Translations under genes and position numbers: made by a program
Shown here: in pieces, positions 24,446 to 33,475 of the stretch
Layout: the number at the start of each line of letters is the position of its first letter
How positions within the stretch are numbered: the first letter of the stretch is position 1
The notes under the pieces: generated by a model
What the model was told of the DNA's origin: nothing
Seen by the model: only the letters and a program-made list of their open reading frames with translations
Database searches by the model: none
Assembly (NCBI RefSeq): GCF_030586465.1
Contig: NZ_JAUQYP010000002.1
Span: 252,279-316,278 of the forward strand
Source of the DNA: Actinotalea lenta
GTDB lineage: Bacteria; Actinomycetota; Actinomycetes; Actinomycetales; Cellulomonadaceae
Length of the DNA stretch: 64,000 bases
Reading direction: 5' to 3'

Positions 24446-27400
24446 TCACGGTGCGACCGCGGGGGCGCACGGTGCCGCCGCGGGCTCGGTGCCGCCCGTC
24501 CGGCCCCGCCCCGCGTCCGGCCACGCTCGTGCGTCGTCCGGGCCCGCGAGCTGGAGCGGTGTCGCGACGCCCGACTCGACCAGCGCACCGCGGCCCGGGA
24601 CCCGACGGGGGTCGCTGACCCGCGCCAGGTCGAACCCCGCCACCTCCGACGACCCAGGCGTCATCGGGTCGATCAGCACGACGGACGCTGCACCGCGGAG
24701 CGCTGCCACCAGCCCGCGGAAGGTTCCGGCCGCGCGGTCGGTGCGGGCGGCCACCGCCACGCGAGGAACCCCGGCGTCGCCGGCCTCGGCCGCGAGCACC
24801 CACTCCACCAGGCGGTCCTCGACGTCGGGGCGTCCCCGCAACGCGAGGTCGGCGTCGTCCACCACGAACAGCCGACGGCCGCCGCTCGAGCGCGCCCAAC
24901 GGCCGACCGCGTGGTCCAGGTCGGACGGCGCCGCGACCAGCACGTCGACGCCCTGCGGCGCACCCGCCGCCAGGCGCGCCAGCACGGCGGAGCGCCCCGA
25001 CCTGGCCGGTCCGCACACGAGGAGGCCCCGTCCGAGATCGGCCACCAGCTCCCGTGCGTCGTCGCCGCCTCGACCCAGCGGTGCGCCCCACGCCCCGCGC
25101 CACGGACCGAGCCCGTCGACGTGACGGGGCAGTGGCGCGAGCCGCAGCGGGGCGGACCGGGGGAGGTCGGCCGGCGGTCCGGCGGCGCGCGCCGGGCCGT
25201 CCACGGGCACCGCGACGTGGCACACCGCACCGTCGCTCTCCCGGACCCCGCGACCGGGCGCCGCGGCGCCGGGGTTCGCGCCGCCCGGTGGTGCGGCGCC
25301 CAGGCGCACCCGGGTTCCGTCGAGCCCCCGGACGTCGCGAGCGTGACCGGCGCAGGCGACCGGCACGGTCGTCGCGGCCAGGTCGACCAGGGCGCGGTCG
25401 CCGGCCCCGCGCGGGAGCCGGGCCAGTGCTGCGAGCACGGCGCCCACGTCGTCCACCAGGAGCACGTCCCGACGCCCCGGTCCCTCGGCCAGCAGCTCGA
25501 GCAGGCGGAGGGCTCGGCGCGGGTCGTCGGCGCCGACCACGGTGCCCTGGCCGCCCGGTGCGCCGCGTGGCCAGCTCCAGCCACCTGCGTGCAGGACGTG
25601 CACGGTCAGGCCCGTGCGCAGCGCCACCTGGGCGACCGTGCGCAGCGCCGTGGTGCGCCCCGAGCCGCCGGGTCCGGCCAGCACGAGCGGCCCGCGGCCC
25701 AGGTCCCAGGTCAGGGGGTCGGTACGCCGAGTGTCCGGCAGGTCCACCAGCCCGAGACGCAGCGGGCTCGCCGACCACGCCCGCAGTCCCCGCGGCGACG
25801 CCTCGCTGCCCGGGTCGTCGTCGACCCCGCCGACCAGGCGCTCGAGGTCGTCGACGTCACAGCGGTCCGGGAGCGCCGGTCGCCACAAGGGCGTCGGCGA
25901 CGAGCGCGACACCGCACCGACCAGGGCGCTGGCCGGGTCGTCGACCGTGCCGGGTGCGGGCCGTGGTGGCCAGGCCGGCGCCCAGACCGGGGCGTCGTGC
26001 TCGGCGGGCAGCGCAGCCCAGGCGGTCTGCACGCGCTCGACGGGGAGGTCCGCGCGGCGCAGCAGCGCCCGGCCCGGCAGGTCCGCGGGGATCGTCGCCG
26101 CCTCCGGCGTGCCCAGCACGTCCACGGAGTCGTGCGCCTCGGCCACGCGCAGGCACACCCGCAGTGGGACGTTCGCCCGGACCTGGGCATCCAGGGCCCC
26201 GGCCGGGCGCTGGGTGGCGAGCACCAGATGGATGCCCAGCGATCGACCCTGCGACGCCAGACGGATGAGAGCGGGCAGCACGTCGGGCAGGTCCTCGCGC
26301 AGCGCCAGGAGCTCGTCGACCACCACCACGAGCCTGGGCGGCGCCGGCCCCCGGGCGCGCAGGTCCTCCAGGTCCGCGCACCCGGCCGCGGCGAGCAGGC
26401 GCTCGCGGCGCCGCAGCTCCGCGCGGACGCCGGCCAGGGCACGCGCCGCGGCGTGGGCGTCGAGGTCGGTGACCGTGCCCGCCACGTGCGGCAACCGGTG
26501 GCAGGCGCCCAGACCCGCACCGCCTTTGAAGTCCACCAGGACCAGGGCCACCCGGGACGGCGGGTAGCGGGCCGCGAGCGCCAGGACCAGGGACCGCAGC
26601 AGCTCGGACTTGCCCGCGCCCGTGGTCCCCGCGACCAGCAGGTGCGGTCCGTCCGCGATGAGGTCGAGGTCGACCACGCCGCGTGGGCCGAGCCCGAGCG
26701 GGACGGTCAGGACTCCGCCGGACGCCGGTCGTCGCAGGAGCCCGGTGAGACTGACGGCGCGGGGCAGGTCGTCGCCCGGCCGCGCGTGTCCGGCGAGCGT
26801 GCGTGCCACGGCGTCGGCCCACGGCGAGCCCGCGCGGGGCAGGCGGGGATCCGTGGCAGCGAGCACGTGGCGACACCAGGCGGGAACCTGGTGAGTGTCG
26901 CCAGCAAGCAGAAGTACGCCGACGTCGTCCTGGCGCCGCCACCACTGCTGCACGGCCGTGCCGGATCCGCCGTCCACGACCACCAGGGCGCGGCGCAGGG
27001 CCGTCCGCGGCAGGCCCACCCGCACCCGAGGCGACCACCGGCACCACGTCCAGTCGGTCGACCGGTCGGTCACCAGCACCACCTCGACGCCCGGATCCAG
27101 CAGGGCGGCGGCCACCAGCGCCCGGGCCGCGTCCAGGGCTGCGGCGCGCGCGCCCACCAGTGCGACGCCGCCCCTGGCCGACGCCCACCACGCCACCTCG
27201 CGCTCGCCGCACGTGGTGGCCAGCACGACGCTCTCGGCGGGATCTGGGCCCCAGGGGCGCGGCCGGCGGACCGGGCGCAGCCTGCCGAGCGTCGGCAGCA
27301 GGGCGGCCAGCGCGAGCAGCGCGAGCGCGGGCGTGCGCAACGCGACCGCCATCGCCACCCCGCCCGCCGCGGGGGTCAGCCAGGCCCATACCGGGCCGCG

Positions 27401-27937
27401 CGACGGTACCCGCGCGTCCTCGCCCGGCCGCGCGGGCACCAGCGTGCAACCGCCCACCCGGACGCCGGTCGTCCGGACCGGCCGCGGGACGGCCCAGCGG
27501 CGGCGTTCCCGCCACCACCACCGGCCCAGCACCCGGTGCAGCGTGCCGTGCCGGGCGAGCACCGCAGCGTCGGTGAGCCGCAGGTCCGAGCCGTCGGCCG
27601 AGCCCACGCGCACCGCCGGCGGCCGCCCGCGGGCCGCCGCGCACGAGCCGACGTCGGGTCCGGCGGTGACGGCCACCTGCCACCGGCCGGCCCTCGATCC
27701 GGACCGGAGCGGCCCCGGAGCAGGCGCCGTGCCCGCCGCGACCGCGACGCGGCTGCCCTCCACCCAGGGCGCCACCCCGGCCACCTGGTCCTCCGTGAGC
27801 GGGCGACCCGCCACCGAGAGCGGTGCCTCGGCCAGGGCGGTGCTGCCCACCAGCTCCACCAGGCCGGGCCGGCACGCCGCGAGCGCCACACCGTCGGGCA
27901 CGTGGACGTCACCGCCGGGCTCGAGCGTGAAGCGCAT
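24446..27937 (-). CDS. FtsK/SpoIIIE-type ATPase resembling EccC of type VII secretion (orphan)
   Basis: The 1163-residue protein has an N-terminal region with an FHA-like segment (ARHGTLHRVLGRW), then a membrane helix pair (about 180-220). Three FtsK-like ATPase domains follow. The first is canonical, with Walker A TTGAGKSELLRSL (near 440), Walker B LVVVVDELLAL (near 540) and ATQRPAGALDAQVRANVPLR. The second (GPGGSGRTTAL, near 760) and third (GPARSGRSAVL, near 980) have Arg where the Walker lysine should be. This tri-ATPase plan is that of EccC/YukB, which powers type VII secretion. No EccB/D/E or WXG100 genes lie nearby. ATG 27937 is chosen because upstream codons belong to an FtsX remnant. 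Confidence 0.82.
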   Translation of the reverse strand: MRFTLEPGGDVHVPDGVALAACRPGLVELVGSTALAEAPLSVAGRPLTEDQVAGVAPWVEGSRVAVAAGTAPAPGPLRSGSRAGRWQVAVTAGPDVGSCAAARGRPPAVRVGSADGSDLRLTDAAVLARHGTLHRVLGRWWWRERRRWAVPRPVRTTGVRVGGCTLVPARPGEDARVPSRGPVWAWLTPAAGGVAMAVALRTPALALLALAALLPTLGRLRPVRRPRPWGPDPAESVVLATTCGEREVAWWASARGGVALVGARAAALDAARALVAAALLDPGVEVVLVTDRSTDWTWCRWSPRVRVGLPRTALRRALVVVDGGSGTAVQQWWRRQDDVGVLLLAGDTHQVPAWCRHVLAATDPRLPRAGSPWADAVARTLAGHARPGDDLPRAVSLTGLLRRPASGGVLTVPLGLGPRGVVDLDLIADGPHLLVAGTTGAGKSELLRSLVLALAARYPPSRVALVLVDFKGGAGLGACHRLPHVAGTVTDLDAHAAARALAGVRAELRRRERLLAAAGCADLEDLRARGPAPPRLVVVVDELLALREDLPDVLPALIRLASQGRSLGIHLVLATQRPAGALDAQVRANVPLRVCLRVAEAHDSVDVLGTPEAATIPADLPGRALLRRADLPVERVQTAWAALPAEHDAPVWAPAWPPRPAPGTVDDPASALVGAVSRSSPTPLWRPALPDRCDVDDLERLVGGVDDDPGSEASPRGLRAWSASPLRLGLVDLPDTRRTDPLTWDLGRGPLVLAGPGGSGRTTALRTVAQVALRTGLTVHVLHAGGWSWPRGAPGGQGTVVGADDPRRALRLLELLAEGPGRRDVLLVDDVGAVLAALARLPRGAGDRALVDLAATTVPVACAGHARDVRGLDGTRVRLGAAPPGGANPGAAAPGRGVRESDGAVCHVAVPVDGPARAAGPPADLPRSAPLRLAPLPRHVDGLGPWRGAWGAPLGRGGDDARELVADLGRGLLVCGPARSGRSAVLARLAAGAPQGVDVLVAAPSDLDHAVGRWARSSGGRRLFVVDDADLALRGRPDVEDRLVEWVLAAEAGDAGVPRVAVAARTDRAAGTFRGLVAALRGAASVVLIDPMTPGSSEVAGFDLARVSDPRRVPGRGALVESGVATPLQLAGPDDARAWPDAGRGRTGGTEPAAAPCAPAVAP

Positions 27938-28033
27938 GCGGGCAGGGTGCCGCCCTCGGCGGCGGGCGCCCTGCACGGGCCCGGCGTGCTGTGGACGCGT
28001 GCCCACGGGGTGGATCCGTGGACGCGTCGCCTC

Positions 28034-28237
28034 CTGCGTGCCGAGCGCCTCCACCGGCGGGGTGCGCGCCGCGGACCGGGCTGGCAGCACCGAGGCGAGC
28101 AGGCCGGCGGCGAGCGCCACCGCGAGCACCAGCCCGAGGTCGCGCCAGGGCACGACGAGCGCGACCGTCTGCACCCTGGCCAGCAGGATCGCGGTACCGA
28201 GCCAGCCGTTGGCGATCCCCAGCACGGCACCCCGGGG
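28034..28237 (-). pseudogene. C-terminal remnant of an FtsX/MacB-type ABC permease
   Basis: In the frame of the EccC-like gene, just upstream of it, about 64 codons encode a permease end: a helix (GTAILLARVQTVALVVPWRD), a second helix and SVLPARSAARTPPVEALGT. That last motif closes FtsX-family permeases. A TGA at 28238-28240 cuts the frame on the 5' side and no start or first half exists. After the motif the frame continues open into the EccC-like gene. It is probably a decayed gene end left by a deletion. Confidence 0.6.
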
Positions 28238-28301
28238 TCAGCCCGAGGTCGCAGCCCGGCGTTCCGGCCCACCAATCCGCGGTGGTGGAGCGGGGCTGTG
28301 G

Positions 28302-28307
28302 CAGCAT
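28302..28307 (+). promoter_or_regulatory. Possible leaderless -10 of the response regulator gene
   Basis: CAGCAT is followed by 6 nt (GGGCCC) and the ATG at 28314. It keeps only the A and final T of the pattern, so support is weak. Confidence 0.3.
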
Positions 28308-28313
28308 GGGCCC

Positions 28314-28997
28314 ATGACTCGCGTGCTCTTGGCTGAGGACGACCCCGCTATTGCCGAGCCCTTGGCCCGCGCCCTCGGTCGCGAGGGCTACGACGTCGTC
28401 GTGCAAGGGACTGGTCAAGGGGCGATCGACAGCGCCCCTTCCGCCGACATGATCATCCTCGATCTCGGGCTTCCAGACATGGACGGCCTGGACGTCGCGC
28501 GCCGGGTGCGCAACGACGGTCTGGCCATCCCGGTGCTGATCCTCACCGCCCGGGCCGACGAGGTCGACCTCGTGGTGGGGTTGGACGCGGGCGCCGACGA
28601 CTACGTCACCAAGCCGTTCCGCCTCGCCGAGCTGCTCGCGCGCGTCCGGGCGCTGCTGCGCCGCACGCACGCCGACGGCACCGAGGAGGACGAGCTGCGG
28701 GCCCGGGACGTCAAGGTCGACCTGGGTGCACATCGTGCGTTCCAGGCGGACCGCGAGCTTCACCTGACCGCCAAGGAGTTCGACCTCCTCACCGCCCTGG
28801 TCCGGGAGGCGGGCTCGGTGGTGGGCCGCGAGACGTTGATGCGGGAGGTCTGGGGCTCGGACCCGTCGGGCTCGACCAAGACGCTCGACATGCACGTGTC
28901 GTGGCTGCGCCGCAAGCTCGGCGACGACGCGGGTGCGCCGCGCTACATCACGACCGTGCGCGGGATGGGCTTCCGGTTCGAGTCGGGCCCGGCCTGA
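28314..28997 (+). CDS. OmpR-family response regulator
   Basis: The 227-residue protein has a receiver domain with the acidic pocket AEDD (7-10), phosphoacceptor D50 in MIILDLGLPDMDG and the lysine of VTKPFR (near 99). A winged-helix DNA-binding domain follows from about 130, with HLTAKEFDLL and RKLGDD...YITTVRGMGFRF. It is followed after 11 bases by a histidine kinase gene, so the two form a two-component system. The ATG at 28314 starts directly at the first beta strand (TRVLLAEDD). Target genes are unknown. Confidence 0.93.
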   Translation: MTRVLLAEDDPAIAEPLARALGREGYDVVVQGTGQGAIDSAPSADMIILDLGLPDMDGLDVARRVRNDGLAIPVLILTARADEVDLVVGLDAGADDYVTKPFRLAELLARVRALLRRTHADGTEEDELRARDVKVDLGAHRAFQADRELHLTAKEFDLLTALVREAGSVVGRETLMREVWGSDPSGSTKTLDMHVSWLRRKLGDDAGAPRYITTVRGMGFRFESGPA

Positions 28998-29008
28998 GGC
29001 GGGACTGA

Positions 29009-30340
29009 GTGCGTCGCCGCGTCCTGCAGGCGACCATCGCGGCGGTCACCGTCGCGGTCGTCCTGCTGGGCATCCCGTTGGCGTTCTACGGCGCCCGCCT
29101 GGTGCGGGACACCGAGCTGCGCAACCGTGACGACCGCGCCGCGGCGCTGGCCCGGCAGGTCGACGTCCGGGTGGCCAACGGTCGGCCGATCACCGAGGAC
29201 CTGCTCGAGGCGTACGTGGGTGGTGAGCACGGCAACCTGCCCGCGTCGGTGACCGTGCTGGCCCAGGACGGCACCCGGGTGCGGGCCGGCAAGCCGATCG
29301 GTGGACGCGCGTACCCGACCGTGGTGCGCGCCCCGGAGTCCGACGCGGTGATCATCTTCACGCTGTCGTGGTGGGACGTGTTCTGGGAGTCGGCACGTGC
29401 GGTCGCGCTCGTCGTCGCAGCGTCGCTGGTGGCGTTCGGCGCCGGGATCGCGGTGGCGCTGTGGTCGGCGCGACGGCTCTCCGCCCCGCTGATCTACCTG
29501 GCGGCCAGCGCCGAGCAGCTCGGCTCGGGCCAGGTCCGTCCGCACCTGAAGGCCTCCGGGGTGGAGGAGATCGACCTGGTGGCCGCGGAGCTCGGGCGCA
29601 GCGCGGACCGGCTGGCGGGGCGGCTGGCCGTGGAGCGACAGTTCGCCGCGGACGCCTCCCACCAGCTGCGCACGCCGCTGACCGCGCTGACGATGCGTCT
29701 GGACGAGATCTCGCTCGCGTCGGACTCCGACGTGGTCCGTGAGGAGGCCCGCATCGCGATGGGGCAGGTCGAGCGGCTGGTCGCCGTCGTCGACGACCTG
29801 CTGCGTCGCTCGCGCAGCGCGACCGGCGGCACGACCGAGGCCGTGCACCTGCTCGAGGTCGTGCACCAGCAGCACGAGGAGTGGGGTCCGGCATTCGCGA
29901 GGGCGGGGCGCACGCTCTCCGTCGAGGTGCCTGCGGACACCACCGTCCTGGCCACCCCGGGGGCGCTCACGCAGGTGCTGGCCACGCTGATCGAGAACTC
30001 CCTCAAGCACGGCGACGGGACCACGACGGTGCGCTCGCGGCCCTCGGGCTCCAGCGGCGCCGTGGCCGTGGAGGTGCTGGACGAGGGGCCCGGTGTGCCC
30101 GACGAGCTCGCGGCCCGGATCTTCGAGCGCGAGGTCACGTCCGGCAAGGGCACGGGGCTCGGTCTCGCACTGGCGCGGGACCTGGTGACCGCCGACGGCG
30201 GCAGGCTCGAGCTCGCGCAGCGGCGACCGCCGATCTTCGCGATCTTCCTGGCCGGTGTGCCGCGGCTGTACGACCCCGAGGTCGTGCTGCCCCGGGGTTC
30301 GGCGGTGTCACCGGGGCGCGGCCGCCGTGGCCGCCGCTGA
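29009..30340 (+). CDS. Membrane sensor histidine kinase, partner of the response regulator
   Basis: The 443-residue kinase has a first helix at about 8-28, an extracytoplasmic sensor of about 100 residues, a second helix at 131-152, a HAMP-like linker, and the HisKA motif ADASHQLRTPLTAL with phosphoacceptor H218. The ATPase domain has the N box TLIENSLKHG and G boxes DEGPGVP and GKGTGLGLALARDL. The start GTG at 29009 follows the regulator stop closely. Its 3' end overlaps the convergent GtrA gene by 33 bases. The signal is unknown; the small sensor domain has no recognised fold. Confidence 0.92.
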   Translation: MRRRVLQATIAAVTVAVVLLGIPLAFYGARLVRDTELRNRDDRAAALARQVDVRVANGRPITEDLLEAYVGGEHGNLPASVTVLAQDGTRVRAGKPIGGRAYPTVVRAPESDAVIIFTLSWWDVFWESARAVALVVAASLVAFGAGIAVALWSARRLSAPLIYLAASAEQLGSGQVRPHLKASGVEEIDLVAAELGRSADRLAGRLAVERQFAADASHQLRTPLTALTMRLDEISLASDSDVVREEARIAMGQVERLVAVVDDLLRRSRSATGGTTEAVHLLEVVHQQHEEWGPAFARAGRTLSVEVPADTTVLATPGALTQVLATLIENSLKHGDGTTTVRSRPSGSSGAVAVEVLDEGPGVPDELAARIFEREVTSGKGTGLGLALARDLVTADGGRLELAQRRPPIFAIFLAGVPRLYDPEVVLPRGSAVSPGRGRRGRR

Positions 30341-30766
30341 CCGCAGCGGCTCGGTCGAGGTGAACACGACGCGTCGGTAGGCGACGTACCGGAAGAGCGT
30401 GCCCAGACCCAGGCCGACCACGTTCGCGGAGATGTTGTCCGCGAGCGGTGAGGTCAGGCCGAGCAGGTAGTGCGACACCGCGAGACACACCAGCGCGATG
30501 GCCATCCCGACCACGTTGACCACCGCGAACACGACGAGCTCGCGGCCCCGGGTGGTGGTGCGCCGTTCCGCGAAGGTCCAGTACCGGTTGCCGATCCAGG
30601 ACACCAGGGTCGCCACCGCGACGGAGATCACCTTCGCCGTGAGCGGCTTGTGGCCGAGGATCTCGCCCGGTCCGAACCGGAGGAGGTTGAAGAGCCCCGC
30701 GTCGACCAGGTAGGCGAGCGCGCCGACGGAGCCGAACCGGAAGAGCTCGATCAGTCGCGCACGCAC
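30308..30766 (-). CDS. GtrA-family membrane protein
   Basis: The 152-residue protein has four helices with the GtrA signatures FGSVGALAYLVDAGLFNLLR, VSWIGNRYWTF near the second helix and a final RYVAYRRVVF. GtrA proteins act in membrane transport or orientation of polyprenyl-phosphate sugars for surface glycans. The GTG start at 30766 follows TAGCCT by 6 nt and is divergent from purK. The last 33 bases overlap the kinase gene on the other strand. The donor sugar is unknown. Confidence 0.88.
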   Translation of the reverse strand: MRARLIELFRFGSVGALAYLVDAGLFNLLRFGPGEILGHKPLTAKVISVAVATLVSWIGNRYWTFAERRTTTRGRELVVFAVVNVVGMAIALVCLAVSHYLLGLTSPLADNISANVVGLGLGTLFRYVAYRRVVFTSTEPLRSAAATAAAPR

Positions 30767-30772
30767 GTGGCA

Positions 30773-30778
30773 AGGCTA
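30773..30778 (-). promoter_or_regulatory. Leaderless -10 element of the gtrA-like gene
   Basis: On the minus strand TAGCCT is followed by 6 nt (TGCCAC) and the GTG at 30766. Confidence 0.5.
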
Positions 30779-30796
30779 ACGTGCCGGGGCGCCGGG

Positions 30797-30802
30797 TACG
30801 CT
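30797..30802 (+). promoter_or_regulatory. Leaderless -10 element of purK
   Basis: TACGCT is followed by 8 nt and the GTG at 30811. It lies 18 bases from the divergent gtrA -10, so the two genes share a compact 44-base promoter region. Confidence 0.45.
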
Positions 30803-30810
30803 CGGCGCCC

Positions 30811-31986
30811 GTGACGATGGTGGTGGCCGTGATCGGCGGCGGACAGCTGGCCCGGATGATGACGCCGGCCGCGACGGCCCTCGGTGTGCGCCTGCGGGTC
30901 CTGGTCGAGGGTCCCGACGTGTCGGCGGCCCAGGTGGTGGTCGACGCTCCGGTGGGCGCGCCCCGCGAGGTCGCGGACGTGCTGGAGCTGGTCCGCGGCG
31001 GGGCGGACGGTCCGCGGGCCGACGTGCTCACCTTCGAGCACGAGCACGTCGGGGCCGACGTGCTGGCCGCGGTGGCCGAGCTGGGGGTCCCGGTGCGGCC
31101 CTCGGCGCAGGCGCTCCTGCACGCGCGGGACAAGCTCGCGATGCGGGCCCGGCTCGCGGAGCTGGGCGTGCCCGGGCCCCGGTGGGCCCCCGTCCCGGAC
31201 GCCGACGCCCTGACCGCGTTCCTGGCGCAGATGGGCGGCCGGGCCGTGGTCAAGACGGCCCGCGGCGGGTACGACGGCAAGGGCGTGCGGGTGGTCACGT
31301 CCGCCGACCAGGTCGCCGACTGGTTCGACGCCGCGGCCTCCGGGGGGCCCGAGCTGCTCGCGGAGGAGGCCGTGGACTTCGTCCGCGAGCTCGCCGTGCT
31401 GCTGGCGCGCCGGCCGTCCGGCGAGGTCCGGGCGTGGCCGGTGGTGGAGACGGTGCAGCGCGACGGGGTGTGCGCGGAGGTCGTCGCGCCCGCGCCCGAC
31501 CTGGATCCGGCGGTGGCACGCGCAGCCGTGCAGGCGGCGACCACGGTCGCGGAGGGGTTGGACGTCACCGGTGTGCTCGCGGTCGAGATGTTCGAGGTCT
31601 CGGGGCCGGACGGGTCGCGGGTGCTGGTCAACGAGCTCGCGATGCGGCCGCACAACTCGGGGCACTGGACCATCGACGGCGCCGTGACGAGCCAGTTCGA
31701 GCAGCACCTGCGCGCGGTCCTGGACCTGCCCCTGGGCGACCCGGGGGCCCGAGCCCCGCACGCCGTGATGGTGAACGTGCTCGGCAGCTCGCGCGAGCGC
31801 CTGACCGACGCGTTGCCGCAGGTCCTGGCCGATCCGCACCTCCGCGTCCACCTGTACGGCAAGGGTGTGCGGCCCGGCCGCAAGCTCGGGCACGTGACCG
31901 CGGTGGGCGACGACGTGGCGGACCTGCGCGCCCGGGCCCGGGCCGGGGCGGCGTTGATCCAGGGCACGGCCGATCTGGCAGGCTGA
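30811..31986 (+). CDS. purK: N5-carboxyaminoimidazole ribonucleotide synthase
   Basis: The 391-residue ATP-grasp enzyme has the N-terminal [11 protein letters not shown] loop, VLTFEHEHV, the ATP-binding [12 protein letters not shown] and [14 protein letters not shown] glycine-rich loop. The C-terminal metal site is [16 protein letters not shown]. It uses ATP and bicarbonate to convert AIR to N5-CAIR in purine synthesis, the substrate of PurE encoded 38 bases downstream. The GTG at 30811 follows the leaderless -10; an ATG two codons later is an alternative. Confidence 0.95.
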   Translation: MTMVVAVIGGGQLARMMTPAATALGVRLRVLVEGPDVSAAQVVVDAPVGAPREVADVLELVRGGADGPRADVLTFEHEHVGADVLAAVAELGVPVRPSAQALLHARDKLAMRARLAELGVPGPRWAPVPDADALTAFLAQMGGRAVVKTARGGYDGKGVRVVTSADQVADWFDAAASGGPELLAEEAVDFVRELAVLLARRPSGEVRAWPVVETVQRDGVCAEVVAPAPDLDPAVARAAVQAATTVAEGLDVTGVLAVEMFEVSGPDGSRVLVNELAMRPHNSGHWTIDGAVTSQFEQHLRAVLDLPLGDPGARAPHAVMVNVLGSSRERLTDALPQVLADPHLRVHLYGKGVRPGRKLGHVTAVGDDVADLRARARAGAALIQGTADLAG

Positions 31987-32023
31987 GGGTCGCGCCCGGG
32001 TGGCGGGCGCGGAGGGAGGACGC

Positions 32024-32566
32024 GTGGACGTGCAGCCGCTCGTGGGTGTCGTGATGGGCTCGGACTCCGACTGGCCGGTGATGCAGGCCGCCGCGGAGGT
32101 GCTCGACGAGTTCGGCGTCGGCTACGAGGCCGACGTGGTCTCCGCGCACCGGATGCCGCAGGACATGGTGGACTACGGCCGCTCGGCTGCCGAGCGCGGG
32201 CTGCGCGTGATCGTCGCGGGTGCCGGGGGAGCGGCGCACCTGCCGGGCATGCTCGCGTCCGTGACGCCGCTGCCGGTGATCGGCGTGCCGGTCCCGTTGG
32301 CCCACCTGGACGGCTTGGACTCGCTGCTGTCGATCGTCCAGATGCCGGCCGGGGTCCCGGTGGCGACCGTGTCCGTGGGCGGCGCCCGCAACGCCGGGCT
32401 GCTCGCGGTCCGCATCCTGGCCGCCGGTGACGGGGAGCACGCCGCGGAGCTGCGCGGGGCCATGGTGTCGTTCCAGACGGACCTGCGGGCCCAGGCCGTC
32501 GCCAAGGGCGAGCGCCTGCGGGCCAAGGCGTCCGGGGCCCAGGCGACCGGCTTCACCGCCGGCTGA
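32024..32566 (+). CDS. purE: N5-carboxyaminoimidazole ribonucleotide mutase
   Basis: The 180-residue enzyme has the phosphate-binding [10 protein letters not shown] (11-20), SAHRMP (40-45) with the catalytic His42, and [12 protein letters not shown]. Class I PurE converts N5-CAIR to CAIR after PurK. The GTG at 32024 has a strong GGAGGGAGGA site four bases upstream, which decides the start over the in-frame ATG at 32000. A 12-bp palindrome CCACCCGGGTGG (32596-32607) lies downstream, without a U-run. Confidence 0.95.
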   Translation: MDVQPLVGVVMGSDSDWPVMQAAAEVLDEFGVGYEADVVSAHRMPQDMVDYGRSAAERGLRVIVAGAGGAAHLPGMLASVTPLPVIGVPVPLAHLDGLDSLLSIVQMPAGVPVATVSVGGARNAGLLAVRILAAGDGEHAAELRGAMVSFQTDLRAQAVAKGERLRAKASGAQATGFTAG

Positions 32567-32612
32567 CCCGGGCAACGGGCCGCCGGGCACCGGCACCACC
32601 CGGGTGGGGCGG

Positions 32613-33272
32613 TCAGACGGTCCCTTCGGCGTCCTCGACCAGCTGTTCGCCGTGCCGGAAAGCGGCGGCGAGCGCGGCGACGACCGTGCCGACCAGCAGC
32701 GGCACCGGGCGCCACGCCAGGGCGGGCACGAGCATCCCCGACTCGTCCAGGCCGGTGCGGTTCAGCACGAGCGCCCCGGCCAGCTCCGGGAGGAGCGGTG
32801 CCGCCGTGCCGATCACCGCGATCACCGCTCCGGCCCCCAGCAGCCGACCCGCATTGCCCGGGATGAACGGGCGGCCGGCCGCCGTCGACCGCAGGACGGG
32901 CCGCAGCAGCAACGCCATCGCCAGCAGACCCGCCCCTCCGAGCATCCAGTCCCCGCGCGCCAGCGCCTGCTCCGTCCGGGTCGATCGCCAGGCGTGCAGG
33001 CTGAGGTAGCCGTCGACACTGCCGAGCCGGACCCCGCTGGCCTGCGCAGGAGCGAGCCAACCGTCCTGCACCGTCACGTCCGGGACCTGCACCGAGGCGG
33101 TGTCCGGGGCGCCGGCGGCGTTCGCCGGGGCGACCGCGACCGGGACGGTGATGCCCGCGGGCGCCTGGGTGATCCCCGCGACGTCGTAGGCGACACCCCA
33201 CAGCGCCGTGAGGACGCCCAGGGCGACGAGCACGGCCGCCAACCTGCTCGACTCGGTGCTCCCCGCCGACAT
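32613..33272 (-). CDS. Membrane protein of DUF2975-like type, function unknown
   Basis: The 219-residue protein has four predicted helices (about 12-32, 107-127, 143-167 and 182-200), with an extracytoplasmic stretch of about 75 residues after the first. The ending FRHGEQLVEDAEGTV recalls the conserved GEELxxDxxLTV ending of DUF2975 proteins, but the small HTH partner gene usual for that family is missing. The ATG at 33272 has AGGGGGG just upstream; an ORF start at 33371 adds 33 unlikely residues. It is convergent with purE and divergent from the acyltransferase. Confidence 0.55.
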   Translation of the reverse strand: MSAGSTESSRLAAVLVALGVLTALWGVAYDVAGITQAPAGITVPVAVAPANAAGAPDTASVQVPDVTVQDGWLAPAQASGVRLGSVDGYLSLHAWRSTRTEQALARGDWMLGGAGLLAMALLLRPVLRSTAAGRPFIPGNAGRLLGAGAVIAVIGTAAPLLPELAGALVLNRTGLDESGMLVPALAWRPVPLLVGTVVAALAAAFRHGEQLVEDAEGTV

Positions 33273-33463
33273 CTGCCCCCCTGACCTGACCCAGCGCACG
33301 CCGACACTAGTCCTCGCGTCCCCCGCGGGAGGGCGGTTCACGGGCGGCCGTGAGGTGAAGATGCGATTCACCCGCGTGCCGGGCCAGGGGCGGCGCGTTG
33401 AGCCGACGCGAAGAGACTGTGCAGAAGTCGGGACCTGTCGTGCGGCATCGGGACGCGTCTGCT

Positions 33464-33469
33464 TAAGGT
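33464..33469 (+). promoter_or_regulatory. Leaderless -10 element of the acyltransferase-3 gene
   Basis: TAAGGT is followed by 6 nt (CACAAA) and the ATG at 33476. It is one of the clearest examples in the window. Confidence 0.55.
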
Positions 33470-33475
33470 CACAAA

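Noticed and set aside
24911-28336. A 1141-codon plus-strand open frame across the EccC-like gene
   Set aside because: Composition is Arg/Gln/His-rich and repetitive, with no motif. The minus-strand frame shows three clear ATPase domains, so this is a shadow.
32596-32607. Palindrome CCACCCGGGTGG after purE as a terminator
   Set aside because: It has no loop and no U-run; in such GC-rich DNA a 12-bp palindrome alone is weak evidence.
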